Shown here piece by piece: positions 46,356-55,443 of a DNA stretch of 64,000 nt; positions within the stretch are counted from its first letter, which is position 1, and the number at the start of each line of letters is the position of its first letter. The notes below the pieces were generated by a model that was not told the DNA's origin, did not search any database, and saw only the letters and a program-made list of their open reading frames with translations. The stretch comes from Pseudoalteromonas sp. T1lg75 (lineage in GTDB: Bacteria > Pseudomonadota > Gammaproteobacteria > Enterobacterales > Alteromonadaceae): NCBI RefSeq assembly GCF_002964705.1, contig NZ_PQCD01000033.1, forward strand, positions 367,757 to 431,756, read 5' to 3'. A program made the position numbers and the translations under genes.

Positions 46356-48470
46356 TTAGAACTGATACTTCACACCGGCGGTTATGCTGGTGCCTAAGCC
46401 TTTGATGTTATAGCCACCATAGGTATAGGCCTGGGCGCGGGCAGGGTAGTAGTCGCGATTAAAGAGGTTTTCAACGCCAAAGTAACCATTGAGCTGCTCG
46501 GTAAACTGATGCTGACCGCTGAGATTGACGACCAGGTAATCGTTCACCGGGCCTTGATCGCCCACATAGTCGCCATCGGCATTGGGTTCAAAACGCTTGC
46601 GGTTGCCCACATACAGCAAGGTCAGGCTTAAACCTGTCTCGCGACTTGGTTGCCACTGCAGGTTCGCGGTGGCTTTTGGTGGGCTGATCTGTTTGGCGCC
46701 AAGGTAAATATCGTCCTCGGTGTTCTTACCCTCCACATAGGCGTAGGTCAACGTGGTGCGCCAGGCCGGGTTAAAGCGGTAGTCCGCCAGTAGCTCATAG
46801 CCCCAAATCTCTTGTGGTGCACGTACCGGCATATAGACACCGGTGGTTTCGTCGAAGCTGTTGGTGGTACCTAACTCCGAGGTACTGCGATACAAGGAGC
46901 CTTCTAGGCGCAGCCCATCAAACACCGAGGTGAAACCAAGCTCATAGTTATCGATCACTGAGGCCTCGGTGCGAATAAGCGCGATATCGTCAACCGTGGC
47001 AGTGCGTAGTAAACGGCCAATATCCGAGATATCGGCGCCTTGTGAATAGCTGATAAAGGGGCTAAAGGCTTCATAGGCATTGTACTTAACGCCGACATTG
47101 TAGGTGGTGGCGGTGTAATTCAGGGTATCGCCTTTGACATCGATGGGCACCGAGCACTGAGTTTCGCTGCGACACAGCTCTAACGTGCGATAATCGTCCA
47201 CCTCCAGGTCGATATCTTCATGACGTACACCGGCTTTAATCACATAATGGTCATCAATTACCCATTTGCTTTGGATAAAGCCGGCAAGGTTACTCATGTC
47301 CATTTCCGGCACCCAAACCCGGCCATCGACCAGGGGCTGTGAGGTAACGTCGTGAAGTAAGTCAACTCCATAAATAAAGGTGGCTTCGGTGCCTTGCAGG
47401 TCGAACTGGCTGTTAAAGGTGGCCCGCAACCCTTCTTTTTCCGAGGCGATAATTGACTGACCGCCATCATATCCGGCGCTTGGGTTGGCTAGATTGGGTG
47501 AATAGAAGAAGACATTTTCAATGTCTTGGGCGTATAAGTCGACGGTCAGTGCGGTATAAGCAAACACCTCGCTATCCGTATATTTGAGCATAATATTGGT
47601 ATTGCCGCTTGGCCCTTGCGGGCGACCTTGTTTTTGTTGCTCTGCGGGTACGTGAATGGCGTAGGACTTATCGCCTTGATTGATATTGCCAAAGACATCG
47701 CCAAGATCGGTTTTTTGTTGGGATTTGTAATAGTTATAGGTTAATGACAGGGACTTTTCGGCGTCGAAATCATAGCCTAATTTGGTGAAGTAGTTTGCGG
47801 TTTCTACATCGCTCAGTCCGTATTGCAGACCAAGAATATCGCCTTCGGCGTCACGCTGTACGCCATTTTCCTCATAGCTCAGGGTGGCCAGGTATGAGAA
47901 GTTATCCATGCGGCCATTGATTGAGCCTTCCACTCGTGCGCCCAGCGTTTCGTCGCTTTTAACGGCGCTAAAACGGGTAGAGGCATCAAGCGTGGCGGAA
48001 AAGTCATTGCTGTTGCTTGGTTTTTTGGTGATGTAGTTGATCACTCCACCGGCGGCGCCATTACCATAGACCGAAGTCGCGCCTTTGATCACCTCAATAC
48101 GCTCCAGTAGGCTTGGGTCCAGGCTGCGAATTCCCAAAGAGCCATTACGCAGCGGTGTTGATTGCGGCACACCGTCAATCATGATCAGGGGTGCACGACC
48201 ACGCAAGGTTTGGCCGGTATTACTTGAACTGTTGGTGCTAGGTGCCATACCCGGCACTAGGACCTCGAGCAGGCTTTGCAGTTCCGGGCTGACCTTAAGC
48301 TGGGCCTCTATCTGTTCACGGGTGATCACGGTGACCGACGCCGGTACTTCATCTATGTTCTCCACCACGCGGCTGCCGGTGACTATGATATGTTCGAGGT
48401 CTTGGGAGGCTTGTTGTGCATACAAGGGGGTACTAAGGGCCAGGGTCAAAAGAGACAATGAAAAACGCAC
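46356..48470 (-). CDS. TonB-dependent siderophore/iron receptor
   Basis: A 704-residue receptor with a signal peptide (about 1-18, cleaved after YAQQ region), an early TonB box HIIVTGSR (about 27-34), a plug with VPASVTVITREQIEAQ and LRGRAPLIMIDGVP, and a barrel ending in KYQF. Plug and barrel features fit the iron-siderophore and haem receptor group. A Fur box lies upstream and bacterioferritin genes are downstream, which supports an iron role. The start is a GTG at 48470 with AAAGG nine bases upstream. The siderophore cannot be predicted. Confidence 0.9.
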   Translation of the reverse strand: MRFSLSLLTLALSTPLYAQQASQDLEHIIVTGSRVVENIDEVPASVTVITREQIEAQLKVSPELQSLLEVLVPGMAPSTNSSSNTGQTLRGRAPLIMIDGVPQSTPLRNGSLGIRSLDPSLLERIEVIKGATSVYGNGAAGGVINYITKKPSNSNDFSATLDASTRFSAVKSDETLGARVEGSINGRMDNFSYLATLSYEENGVQRDAEGDILGLQYGLSDVETANYFTKLGYDFDAEKSLSLTYNYYKSQQKTDLGDVFGNINQGDKSYAIHVPAEQQKQGRPQGPSGNTNIMLKYTDSEVFAYTALTVDLYAQDIENVFFYSPNLANPSAGYDGGQSIIASEKEGLRATFNSQFDLQGTEATFIYGVDLLHDVTSQPLVDGRVWVPEMDMSNLAGFIQSKWVIDDHYVIKAGVRHEDIDLEVDDYRTLELCRSETQCSVPIDVKGDTLNYTATTYNVGVKYNAYEAFSPFISYSQGADISDIGRLLRTATVDDIALIRTEASVIDNYELGFTSVFDGLRLEGSLYRSTSELGTTNSFDETTGVYMPVRAPQEIWGYELLADYRFNPAWRTTLTYAYVEGKNTEDDIYLGAKQISPPKATANLQWQPSRETGLSLTLLYVGNRKRFEPNADGDYVGDQGPVNDYLVVNLSGQHQFTEQLNGYFGVENLFNRDYYPARAQAYTYGGYNIKGLGTSITAGVKYQF

Positions 48471-48505
48471 GGAATTTACCTTTGTTATTTAAGTGATTTT
48501 GCAAA

Positions 48506-48520
48506 TGATAATAAAAATAA
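48506..48520. promoter_or_regulatory. Fur box before the siderophore receptor
   Basis: TGATAATAAAAATAA, read on the receptor strand as TTATTTTTATTATCA, has one perfect ATTATCA half of the Fur consensus and a degenerate second half. It lies 36 bp from the GTG start. Confidence 0.65.
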
Positions 48521-48690
48521 CTCTCAATAACAATGCTGGGTGTTATTTTCCGTCATTAACAGTGCCTTGTTTCCAAAGGGATTGTCAGCGTCAAGCTGCG
48601 GCTTTATTACAGGTGAAGGGTATGAGGGGGGCAACTGCGAGTGCAATTTCGAGAGCTCGATGCTGAACTGATGCTAAGCAGGGCTTGATA

Positions 48691-48720
48691 AAGGAGTTCC
48701 CACAGAGCAGGGAACTCCTT
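48691..48720 (-). terminator. Hairpin terminator of the LapD-like gene
   Basis: AAGGAGTTCCC (48691-48701) pairs perfectly with GGGAACTCCTT (48710-48720). Read leftward it follows the stop at 48727 by 6 bp and continues into TTATC, a short T-tract. Confidence 0.65.
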
Positions 48721-48726
48721 ATGTTG

Positions 48727-50676
48727 TTACAACAGCTCTTTAGGCTTTTCTATAAAGTAGCCTTGAGCGCCATCGAGGCAAAGCTGTTCGATAATCTGTT
48801 TTTCCTCTAGGCTTTCTACGCCCTCGGCAAAGACGCGCACACCAATACGGTGTGCCAGGTCGACCATCAGGCGCATAAAGTACTGGTTGTTCTTATCGTC
48901 TTCCAGACCGCGCGTGTAGCTGGCATCCATCTTGATATAGTCGGGTTTGATCTCGCGGAAAAACTTAAACGAGGTCAGGCCAACGCCGAATCTTTCCACC
49001 GTCAGGCGTGCGCCGGTGCGATGCAGCATGCTGATAAAGCGCTTACTGGCGGTAATATTTTGTTGTAAGCCTAGTTCCGAGATTTCAAACACCAGGCGTT
49101 GGGCAAAGTCACCCTCTCTAATTAGGCGGCGTTCCAGCCAAATCACAAATTTATCGTCATGGGCGCTGCTGGCAGAGACGTTAATGCCGAAATATTGGGC
49201 GCTGAGGTTTCTACTCTTAATGGCGTTTAACGAGTGTTCGATGATCATTTGATCAAGCTCTACCGACTTACCCAGTTGATCGGCCATCGCCATAAAGGTG
49301 GAGGTCGGCAATAAATGATCTTCTTCATCGCGAAAACGCGCCTGAATTTCCGAATAAGCCACACTGCTTTTACCCAGCGGCATAATGGGTTGGATAGCCA
49401 GGTTGACCGACTGCTTTTCCAACATGTCATTAATCATCTTGCGCCAGTTTTGCGCGCCTTGCACGGCACTATCACTGATGTCTTCGCGACGCTGTACGTG
49501 CCAGGCGTTGGCATGTTTGCTTTGGGCGATATTCATGGCGACATCGACATTGGCGAGCAATTCACCGAGCGGCTTATGCTGATCATAAGGCACTATGCCG
49601 GTGTAAGCGACCGAGGCAAGCTCATGCAGCTTTTGATATTGGTTAAATTTGGTTTGAATTTGCGTGGCGAAGCGCTCGACCTCTTTTGGCGGAGTGTTAG
49701 GGAGCACCACGGCAAAGTCTGAGCTGTTAAGGCGAAATACACTGGCAGAGCCATAGTTTCTAATGCCGGCCGTTAAAATGTCGGCAATGCTGCGAATGTA
49801 CTCGTCCCCTTGTTGGTAGCCCTTGCTTTGGTTGATATGTTGCAATTCGGTACCACGAACCAGGGCGATGCAGCCAAAACATTCGCCGTTGGCGTGTTCG
49901 ATATGACGCTCGTAGTACTCAACAAACATATTGCGGTTACCCAACTCGGTTACCACGTCCTTATAGGCTTCTTTCTTAATTTCCTGGGCCGAGCTGGTAA
50001 TATTTTCCATCTGTAGACCCAGGTGAGCCTGCAGGCGATTAAGGGCAGGGGAGATCTGAGTGGCGAGCTTAAGCTTTAATTTGTCATCGGCAAAGGCGCG
50101 GCTGATAGGCGCGGGCATTTCGTTGCTGGTAACGAACTGATCGATAATGTTGGCAACGATATCGGCAATACGGCGGCGATAACCGCGAAAAGCCGTTTTT
50201 AAGCTGGCTATGGGGATAAAGCAGATAAAGGTGATCACCAGCACAAAATAGATAAGGCCCTGTTCAAAGGCATCTGCCATATCATTTAAATCGGCAATAA
50301 ACTCCACTCGCAGTTCGGCATCTTGGCTCACCGCGTATTGGCTGCGAACGGTATCAAATTGGGCCTGGGCGATTTGGGCAATAAAGCTTTCTTCGGTGCG
50401 TTGCGTTTTGGCCATTAACACTTCGCCATTACTATCGCGTAACCAGAGCTTTTGAACCGGCATGATGGCTACCAATTGCTCGGCCAAGGCGGGAGCCTCG
50501 GCAACCACTTGTTCGGTGGTCATGGTCGGTTGGAGATCTAAAAAGCGTTGGAGTTGTGCCTGCATAGCATCCTGCTTATGCATGCCATATGAATGAAAGA
50601 CCATTATATTGGCGATAACGCCGGCACACAGGGCCAGCAGCCATAAAGTAAACTGCAATAGTGTGAATCGTTTCAC
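48727..50676 (-). CDS. LapD-like membrane protein with degenerate GGDEF and EAL domains
   Basis: This 649-residue protein has a first membrane helix (about 6-28), a periplasmic domain of about 120 residues with a KLWLRDSNGEVL strand, a second helix (about 142-162), a HAMP-like linker, and tandem GGDEF and EAL domains. The GGDEF site reads NSSDF near residue 317, and the EAL site reads EIQ near 442. The DDFG motif of active phosphodiesterases is ERFG near 563. It can probably neither make nor degrade c-di-GMP, so it may be a receptor that signals outward as LapD does. No LapG-like protease gene is adjacent. A CsrD-type role is an alternative. Confidence 0.78.
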   Translation of the reverse strand: MKRFTLLQFTLWLLALCAGVIANIMVFHSYGMHKQDAMQAQLQRFLDLQPTMTTEQVVAEAPALAEQLVAIMPVQKLWLRDSNGEVLMAKTQRTEESFIAQIAQAQFDTVRSQYAVSQDAELRVEFIADLNDMADAFEQGLIYFVLVITFICFIPIASLKTAFRGYRRRIADIVANIIDQFVTSNEMPAPISRAFADDKLKLKLATQISPALNRLQAHLGLQMENITSSAQEIKKEAYKDVVTELGNRNMFVEYYERHIEHANGECFGCIALVRGTELQHINQSKGYQQGDEYIRSIADILTAGIRNYGSASVFRLNSSDFAVVLPNTPPKEVERFATQIQTKFNQYQKLHELASVAYTGIVPYDQHKPLGELLANVDVAMNIAQSKHANAWHVQRREDISDSAVQGAQNWRKMINDMLEKQSVNLAIQPIMPLGKSSVAYSEIQARFRDEEDHLLPTSTFMAMADQLGKSVELDQMIIEHSLNAIKSRNLSAQYFGINVSASSAHDDKFVIWLERRLIREGDFAQRLVFEISELGLQQNITASKRFISMLHRTGARLTVERFGVGLTSFKFFREIKPDYIKMDASYTRGLEDDKNNQYFMRLMVDLAHRIGVRVFAEGVESLEEKQIIEQLCLDGAQGYFIEKPKELL

Positions 50677-51054
50677 GGTAGCTTATCCTTTACCCTTATT
50701 CTTATTAAGTTGAAGCGTGTGGTTAGGTGTACTCACACCTATGCAACAACAACTCAATCTCCAGCGCCCGGCACCGTGATTGTTTGCGCACTTACATCCA
50801 TGTTTAATTACCATACACCACAATAGGTTAGCGTTATTAAGTTCGCTTTGTGTTTTCGCAGACATATTATCATGCAGTGGCGTGTTAATGGCAATGCACT
50901 GATACATTTTGTAATAATACAGGGCGTTTATTTACATTTACTAGTGTGTTGAAACTTAAAAACAATTATGAATAGAGACTAGTTCAAGGAGAAAATCTTG
51001 TCTAGAAAGGATGTTTTAAAATTGGGTAATAAAGGGGAGGGCTTAAGGTTATTT
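50677..51054. other. Gap between the LapD-like gene and the tRNA cluster
   Basis: A 378-bp gap that holds the promoter of the leftward gene. No convincing gene is seen; a 74-codon frame here is low-complexity and cysteine-rich in a way that suggests chance. No clear terminator for the tRNA transcript is visible immediately left of 51055. Confidence 0.5.
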
Positions 51055-51131
51055 TGGCTCCCCCTCCCCGACTCGAACGGGGGACCTGCGGATTAACAGT
51101 CCGTCGCTCTAACCAACTGAGCTAAGGGGGA
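51055..51131 (-). tRNA. tRNA-Asn (GTT), copy 3 in transcription order
   Basis: The 77-nt sequence folds as a cloverleaf: acceptor TCCCCCT/AGGGGGA, D-arm TAGCTCAGTTGGTTAGAGC, anticodon loop CTGTTAATC with GTT, T-arm GGTTCGAGTC-like CGTTCGAGTCG, and an encoded CCA. It is identical to the two copies to the right. Confidence 0.97.
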
Positions 51132-51150
51132 ACAAAATAATGCTAGGAAG

Positions 51151-51227
51151 TGGCTCCCCCTCCCCGACTCGAACGGGGGACCTGCGGATTAACAGTCCGT
51201 CGCTCTAACCAACTGAGCTAAGGGGGA
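51151..51227 (-). tRNA. tRNA-Asn (GTT), copy 2
   Basis: Identical in sequence to the other two copies and separated from copy 3 by 19 bp. CCA is encoded. Confidence 0.97.
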
Positions 51228-51249
51228 ACAACCTAGTGTTGAAAGATAT

Positions 51250-51326
51250 TGGCTCCCCCTCCCCGACTCGAACGGGGGACCTGCGGATTAACAGTCCGTC
51301 GCTCTAACCAACTGAGCTAAGGGGGA
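51250..51326 (-). tRNA. tRNA-Asn (GTT), copy 1
   Basis: The first copy in transcription order, 25 bp from the promoter's -10 box. The spacer to copy 2 is 22 bp. Confidence 0.97.
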
Positions 51327-51351
51327 AGCGCCTGTCTCTCAACGGGGCGAA

Positions 51352-51380
51352 ATATTAATGACCGCACCTGCCAGTGTCAA
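51352..51380 (-). promoter_or_regulatory. Promoter of the tRNA-Asn cluster
   Basis: On the leftward strand TTGACA (51380-51375) and TAATAT (51357-51352) are spaced by exactly 17 bp. A GC-rich discriminator, GCCCCG, follows, as is typical for stable-RNA promoters under stringent control. Confidence 0.85.
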
Positions 51381-51402
51381 CTAATAAAATAGGCAAAAAT
51401 AA

Positions 51403-51428
51403 AAAAAACGACTCGTTCGCCGTTTTTT
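51403..51428. terminator. A/T-flanked hairpin, possible bidirectional terminator
   Basis: AAAAAACG pairs with CGTTTTTT around a 10-base loop. It lies upstream of the tRNA promoter and could isolate the cluster from other transcripts. The GC content of the stem is low. Confidence 0.4.
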
Positions 51429-51652
51429 CACTCAAATTGCCTGCTTAGCATGCAAAAATAGCCCTAAAAGAAGGCGGCACCAACCCGCCCTCGGGCACCT
51501 TGCCCATAAATAGGGCCTGCCAACGAGCAATCAATGGCTTATATAAATTCTCTTGAGACGATAAATGGCCTAAATATGAGTTTGCTTACGCCACCCTCAG
51601 AACGCTTTTTTGCCTATAGTGATCAAACCCTTATATTTAAAGGCCTCGGTTA

Positions 51653-51679
51653 ACTTATCCACGAAATCTGTGGATAAGT
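51653..51679. repeat. Inverted pair of DnaA boxes
   Basis: ACTTATCCAC and GTGGATAAGT form a perfect 10-bp inverted repeat with a 7-bp centre. The right arm, read on the other strand, is a perfect consensus DnaA box (TTATCCACA), and the left arm is TTATCCACG. Confidence 0.65.
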
Positions 51680-52045
51680 CTGTTTATGAATGGGGGGAAG
51701 GCAGCAGTGGTAGGCGACATGGAGCACTTAGACAGAAAGCAACAGGTAAAATATAAAAAATATTATTATTATTTATCAATGAGTTAGTTTTATATTCTTA
51801 AAAGTTACAAAAAGTAGTGTTCTTATAATCAGAACCATTCGGATAATATCTGTGTTGTGCAAAAATACAGCGTTAATTTGTGCCTATGTATAAAAGGTGT
51901 AAATTAATTGTTTTTTGACGGGTTTCATTTGTTTAAATCGATGAACAATGAAAAAAGAACATTTTTTATGCACTAATTAAGCGTGGAAGGGGGCGCCCTG
52001 ATGCTTTAGAATAGAGCGCTTGTATCAGCAGCAATAAGCGTTGTT

Positions 52046-53389
52046 ATGGCTAAAGCCGAACCTGCAATGATCCTCAGTGCGCCCATTGTGCCAACCCTAC
52101 GCAAAATGACCATTCCGATGATATTCGGCATGATCTTTTTAATGCTGTTCAATCTCGTTGATACCTTCTTTATCAGTATGTTGGGCACCGACCCCCTGGC
52201 AGCGATTAGCTTTACCTTTCCCGTTACCTTTACTTTGATCAGCCTGGCCATCGGCTTAGGCATAGGCACCTCGGCGGTGATTGCCACCGCCTTGGGCTCT
52301 GGACAACAAGCACAAGCCCGCTTCGATGGTGCGGTGGCCTTGATGGTGTCGGCGCTGATGGTGTCGGTACTGGCCTTGGTTGGTTACTTTTGCAGTGGGC
52401 CAATCTTCTTGTTGCTCGGTGCCGAGCCGCAGTTGCTGCCTTTAATAAATGAATATATGCATGTGTGGTTCCTGGCCAGCGTCCTACTGGTGACCCCCAT
52501 GATAGGCAACGCCGTGCTTCGCGCTAATGGCGATACTAAGACCCCCAGCCTGATTATGGGCGCGTCTGGACTCGTTAATGCGGTGCTGGACCCCATATTG
52601 ATTTTCGGCTTCGGCCCCATAGAGGCCATGGGTGTGCGTGGCGCGGCCATCGCCAGTGCCATTTCCTGGTTAATCGGTGTTGCCGCGATTTTATATATTC
52701 TTATCGTCCACCGTCAGTTGATTGGAGTTCGTTGCCGTACTCAGTCCTTTGTCGAAGCAACGAGAAAAATTCTTAAAATTGGTTTGCCGGCGGCCGGCGC
52801 GAATATGCTGACGCCCTTGGCCATGGCGGTGATGACAGCCATTGTGGCTCACTTTGGTGCCCCGGCAGTGGCCGCCTTTGGCGTGGGCAGCCGCATTGAG
52901 TCCATTGCTTCTTTGGTGGTGTTGGCCTTATCTATGACCCTACCTCCCTTTATTAGTCAAAACTTTGGGGCCGGTAACAAAGAAAGGGTAGAGCAGGCGT
53001 ACAAACAAACCCTGAAATTTGTGATGATCTGGCAATTTGTCATTTACCTGGTGCTTTTGGTGGTGGCCCCCTGGATTGCCAGCGCATTCGCCACTGAAAC
53101 TCAGGTACGTGAGTTGATCCAGTTGTTTATCTATATTTTGCCTTTGTCTTATGGCCTGCAGGGCGTGATCATTCTTACCAACTCGTCATTTAATGCCCTG
53201 CATAAACCCATGCACGCCCTGGCGCTCAGTGTGGTACGTCTATTTGTGTTTTATGTGCCGATTGCTTACCTAGGTAGCCTGGTTGGCCAGTTAACGGGCT
53301 TGTTTATTGGCGCCACTGTGGGTAATTTATTAACAGCCATCGTCGCCTATATGTGGTTCAGCCGTGAGCTCGAACGTCAAACCGTTTAA
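52046..53389 (+). CDS. MATE family multidrug efflux transporter
   Basis: A 447-residue protein with 12 predicted helices in two homologous halves. The N-terminal IPMIFGMIFLMLFNLVDTFF and PLAAISFTFPVTF, and the repeat half with GLPAAGANMLTPLAMAVM, fit the MATE family. Such proteins export cationic compounds with sodium or protons. The following uvrB starts 16 bp after its stop, so readthrough is likely. No local regulator is found, and the substrate is not predictable. Confidence 0.9.
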   Translation: MAKAEPAMILSAPIVPTLRKMTIPMIFGMIFLMLFNLVDTFFISMLGTDPLAAISFTFPVTFTLISLAIGLGIGTSAVIATALGSGQQAQARFDGAVALMVSALMVSVLALVGYFCSGPIFLLLGAEPQLLPLINEYMHVWFLASVLLVTPMIGNAVLRANGDTKTPSLIMGASGLVNAVLDPILIFGFGPIEAMGVRGAAIASAISWLIGVAAILYILIVHRQLIGVRCRTQSFVEATRKILKIGLPAAGANMLTPLAMAVMTAIVAHFGAPAVAAFGVGSRIESIASLVVLALSMTLPPFISQNFGAGNKERVEQAYKQTLKFVMIWQFVIYLVLLVVAPWIASAFATETQVRELIQLFIYILPLSYGLQGVIILTNSSFNALHKPMHALALSVVRLFVFYVPIAYLGSLVGQLTGLFIGATVGNLLTAIVAYMWFSRELERQTV

Positions 53390-53404
53390 GAAAGGGGTGT
53401 CATA

Positions 53405-55417
53405 GTGAAAGATGTATTTGAACTGTGCTCAAGTTATTCGCCCGGCGGCGACCAACCCACCGCGATTGCCCAATTGGTAGACGGGTTGGAATCGGGCTTG
53501 GCGCATCAGACCTTATTAGGTGCTACGGGAACGGGCAAAACCTTTACCATGGCTAATATTATCGCCACCTTGAACCGTCCCACCATTATTATGGCGCACA
53601 ACAAAACCCTGGCGGCGCAGCTGTACGGTGAAATGAAGGAATTCTTTCCCAACAATGCGGTGGAATATTTCGTTTCTTATTACGATTATTATCAACCCGA
53701 AGCCTATGTGGTGGCCAGCGACACCTTTATCGAAAAAGACGCATCTATTAATGAGCACATAGAGCAGATGCGACTATCGGCCACTAAGGCCCTGTTAGAG
53801 CGTCGAGACGTTGTCATAGTCGCCTCGGTTTCTGCCATCTATGGTCTGGGCGATCCCGATTCCTATATGAAAATGATGCTGCTGTTAAAGGTGGGCGACA
53901 CCGTCGACCAAAGGCAAATGCTGCGTCGGTTGGCGGAATTGCAGTATACCCGTAATGACATGGACTTCAGCCGCGGCACCTATCGGGTGCGCGGTGAGGT
54001 GATCGATATATTCCCCGCCGAATCGGACGATATCGGCGTGCGGGTAGAAATGTTCGACGATGAAATCGAACGCCTTAGCCTGTTCGATCCCTTGACCGGG
54101 CAGGTGCAAAAGAATTTGGTACGCGCCACCATTTATCCAAAGACCCACTATGTAACGCCACGGGAGAAGATTTTAGGCGCCATCGATAATATCAAGGTCG
54201 AACTTAAAGCGCGCCGTCAGCAATTACTCGATGGCAACCGTTTGGTTGAAGAGCAGCGGGTGGCGCAGCGTACCCAATACGATATCGAAATGATGCAGGA
54301 GCTCGGTTATTGCTCTGGCATTGAAAACTACAGCCGTTATCTGTCCGGGCGAGCGCCCGGCGAGCCGCCACCGACGCTACTGGATTACCTACCCGATGAT
54401 GCACTGATGATCATCGATGAGTCTCATGTGACCGTGTCGCAAATTGGCGCCATGTATCGCGGTGACCGCTCACGTAAGGAAAACCTGGTGGAATACGGCT
54501 TTCGCTTACCTTCGGCCATGGATAACCGACCCCTGAAATTTGAAGAGTTTGAGGCAATTATGCCACAAACCATTTATGTGTCGGCGACACCGGGCGATTA
54601 TGAGTTAGAAAAATCGGCGGGTGAGGTGGCGGAGCAGGTTATTCGTCCTACTGGCTTACTTGATCCTCAGCTAGAAGTGCGCCCGGTCAGCACTCAGGTT
54701 GACGATCTGCTCTCGGAAATTTACCAGCGCGTGGAAATAAACGAGCGTGTTCTGGTGACCACCCTTACCAAGCGCATGGCCGAGGATTTAACCGACTATT
54801 TAAGCGATCACGACGTTAAGGTGCGCTATCTGCACAGCGATATAGACACGGTGGAACGCATGGAGATTATTCGTGATCTGCGTGCCGGGGTGTTTGATGT
54901 GTTAGTGGGTATCAACCTATTGCGTGAAGGCTTGGATATGCCCGAGGTGTCTCTGGTTGCCATTCTCGATGCCGATAAGGAAGGCTTTTTACGCTCTGCG
55001 CGTTCACTGATCCAAACCATAGGTCGCGCCGCCCGTCATATTAATGGTAAGGCCATCTTGTATGGTGATGTGATCACCAAATCCATGCGCAAGGCTATAG
55101 ATGAAACGAACCGTCGTCGTGATAAGCAAATCGCCCACAATGAAGCACACGGGATCACGCCACAGGCCTTGAACAAGCGTATCACCGATGTAATGGATAC
55201 CGGCGAGTCTCCCAAACAACAGCCAAGCCGCGCCAAGGGTGCTAAAGGCCGTAAAGGGGCCGGCACAGATGTTGCCCTAGATGCCACCCAAATCGCCAAA
55301 GAAATTACGCGCTTAGAGGCGCAGATGCATGAATTTGCGCGCGCCTTGGAGTTTGAAAAAGCTGCGCAGGTGCGCGACCAGGTTCATCTGCTACAGCAAC
55401 AACTGATCAAGAGTTAA
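53405..55417 (+). CDS. uvrB: Excinuclease ABC subunit B
   Basis: A 670-residue UvrB of standard size. It has the Walker A GATGTGKT at 39-46, the beta-hairpin region [15 protein letters not shown], helicase motifs DESHVT and GRAARH, and a C-terminal UVR domain ([12 protein letters not shown]-like [17 protein letters not shown]) for UvrC contact. It verifies damage in nucleotide excision repair. The start is a GTG at 53405, preceded by AAAGGGGTG. No LexA box is obvious directly upstream. A 16-bp gap separates it from the MATE gene. Confidence 0.96.
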   Translation: MKDVFELCSSYSPGGDQPTAIAQLVDGLESGLAHQTLLGATGTGKTFTMANIIATLNRPTIIMAHNKTLAAQLYGEMKEFFPNNAVEYFVSYYDYYQPEAYVVASDTFIEKDASINEHIEQMRLSATKALLERRDVVIVASVSAIYGLGDPDSYMKMMLLLKVGDTVDQRQMLRRLAELQYTRNDMDFSRGTYRVRGEVIDIFPAESDDIGVRVEMFDDEIERLSLFDPLTGQVQKNLVRATIYPKTHYVTPREKILGAIDNIKVELKARRQQLLDGNRLVEEQRVAQRTQYDIEMMQELGYCSGIENYSRYLSGRAPGEPPPTLLDYLPDDALMIIDESHVTVSQIGAMYRGDRSRKENLVEYGFRLPSAMDNRPLKFEEFEAIMPQTIYVSATPGDYELEKSAGEVAEQVIRPTGLLDPQLEVRPVSTQVDDLLSEIYQRVEINERVLVTTLTKRMAEDLTDYLSDHDVKVRYLHSDIDTVERMEIIRDLRAGVFDVLVGINLLREGLDMPEVSLVAILDADKEGFLRSARSLIQTIGRAARHINGKAILYGDVITKSMRKAIDETNRRRDKQIAHNEAHGITPQALNKRITDVMDTGESPKQQPSRAKGAKGRKGAGTDVALDATQIAKEITRLEAQMHEFARALEFEKAAQVRDQVHLLQQQLIKS

Positions 55418-55442
55418 ACGCCAGAGTTTAATTCTTGATCAG
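55403..55442. terminator. Long bidirectional hairpin between uvrB and the GGDEF gene
   Basis: CTGATCAAGA (55403-55412) pairs with TCTTGATCAG (55433-55442), and the inner TTAAAC pairs with GTTTAA, giving a 16-bp stem with one mismatch. It overlaps the uvrB stop codon and ends just before the convergent gene's stop, so it can serve both. Confidence 0.7.
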
Positions 55443-55443
55443 C

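Larger units (their letters stand above)
51381..52045. other. Long AT-rich intergenic region
   Basis: About 660 bp with no supported gene. It holds the hairpin at 51403, an inverted DnaA-box pair at 51653-51679, and then a very AT-rich part (51740-51970) with runs such as AATATTATTATTATTTATC. The MATE promoter must lie near its right end. No repeats or ORFs with coding character were found. Confidence 0.6.

Noticed and set aside
50683-50907. 74-codon frame left of the tRNA genes
   Set aside because: Composition is odd, no ribosome site or family match is seen, and it overlaps the promoter of the LapD-like gene.
51055-51326. CRISPR-like array
   Set aside because: The three near-regular repeats are complete tRNA-Asn genes, not CRISPR repeats.
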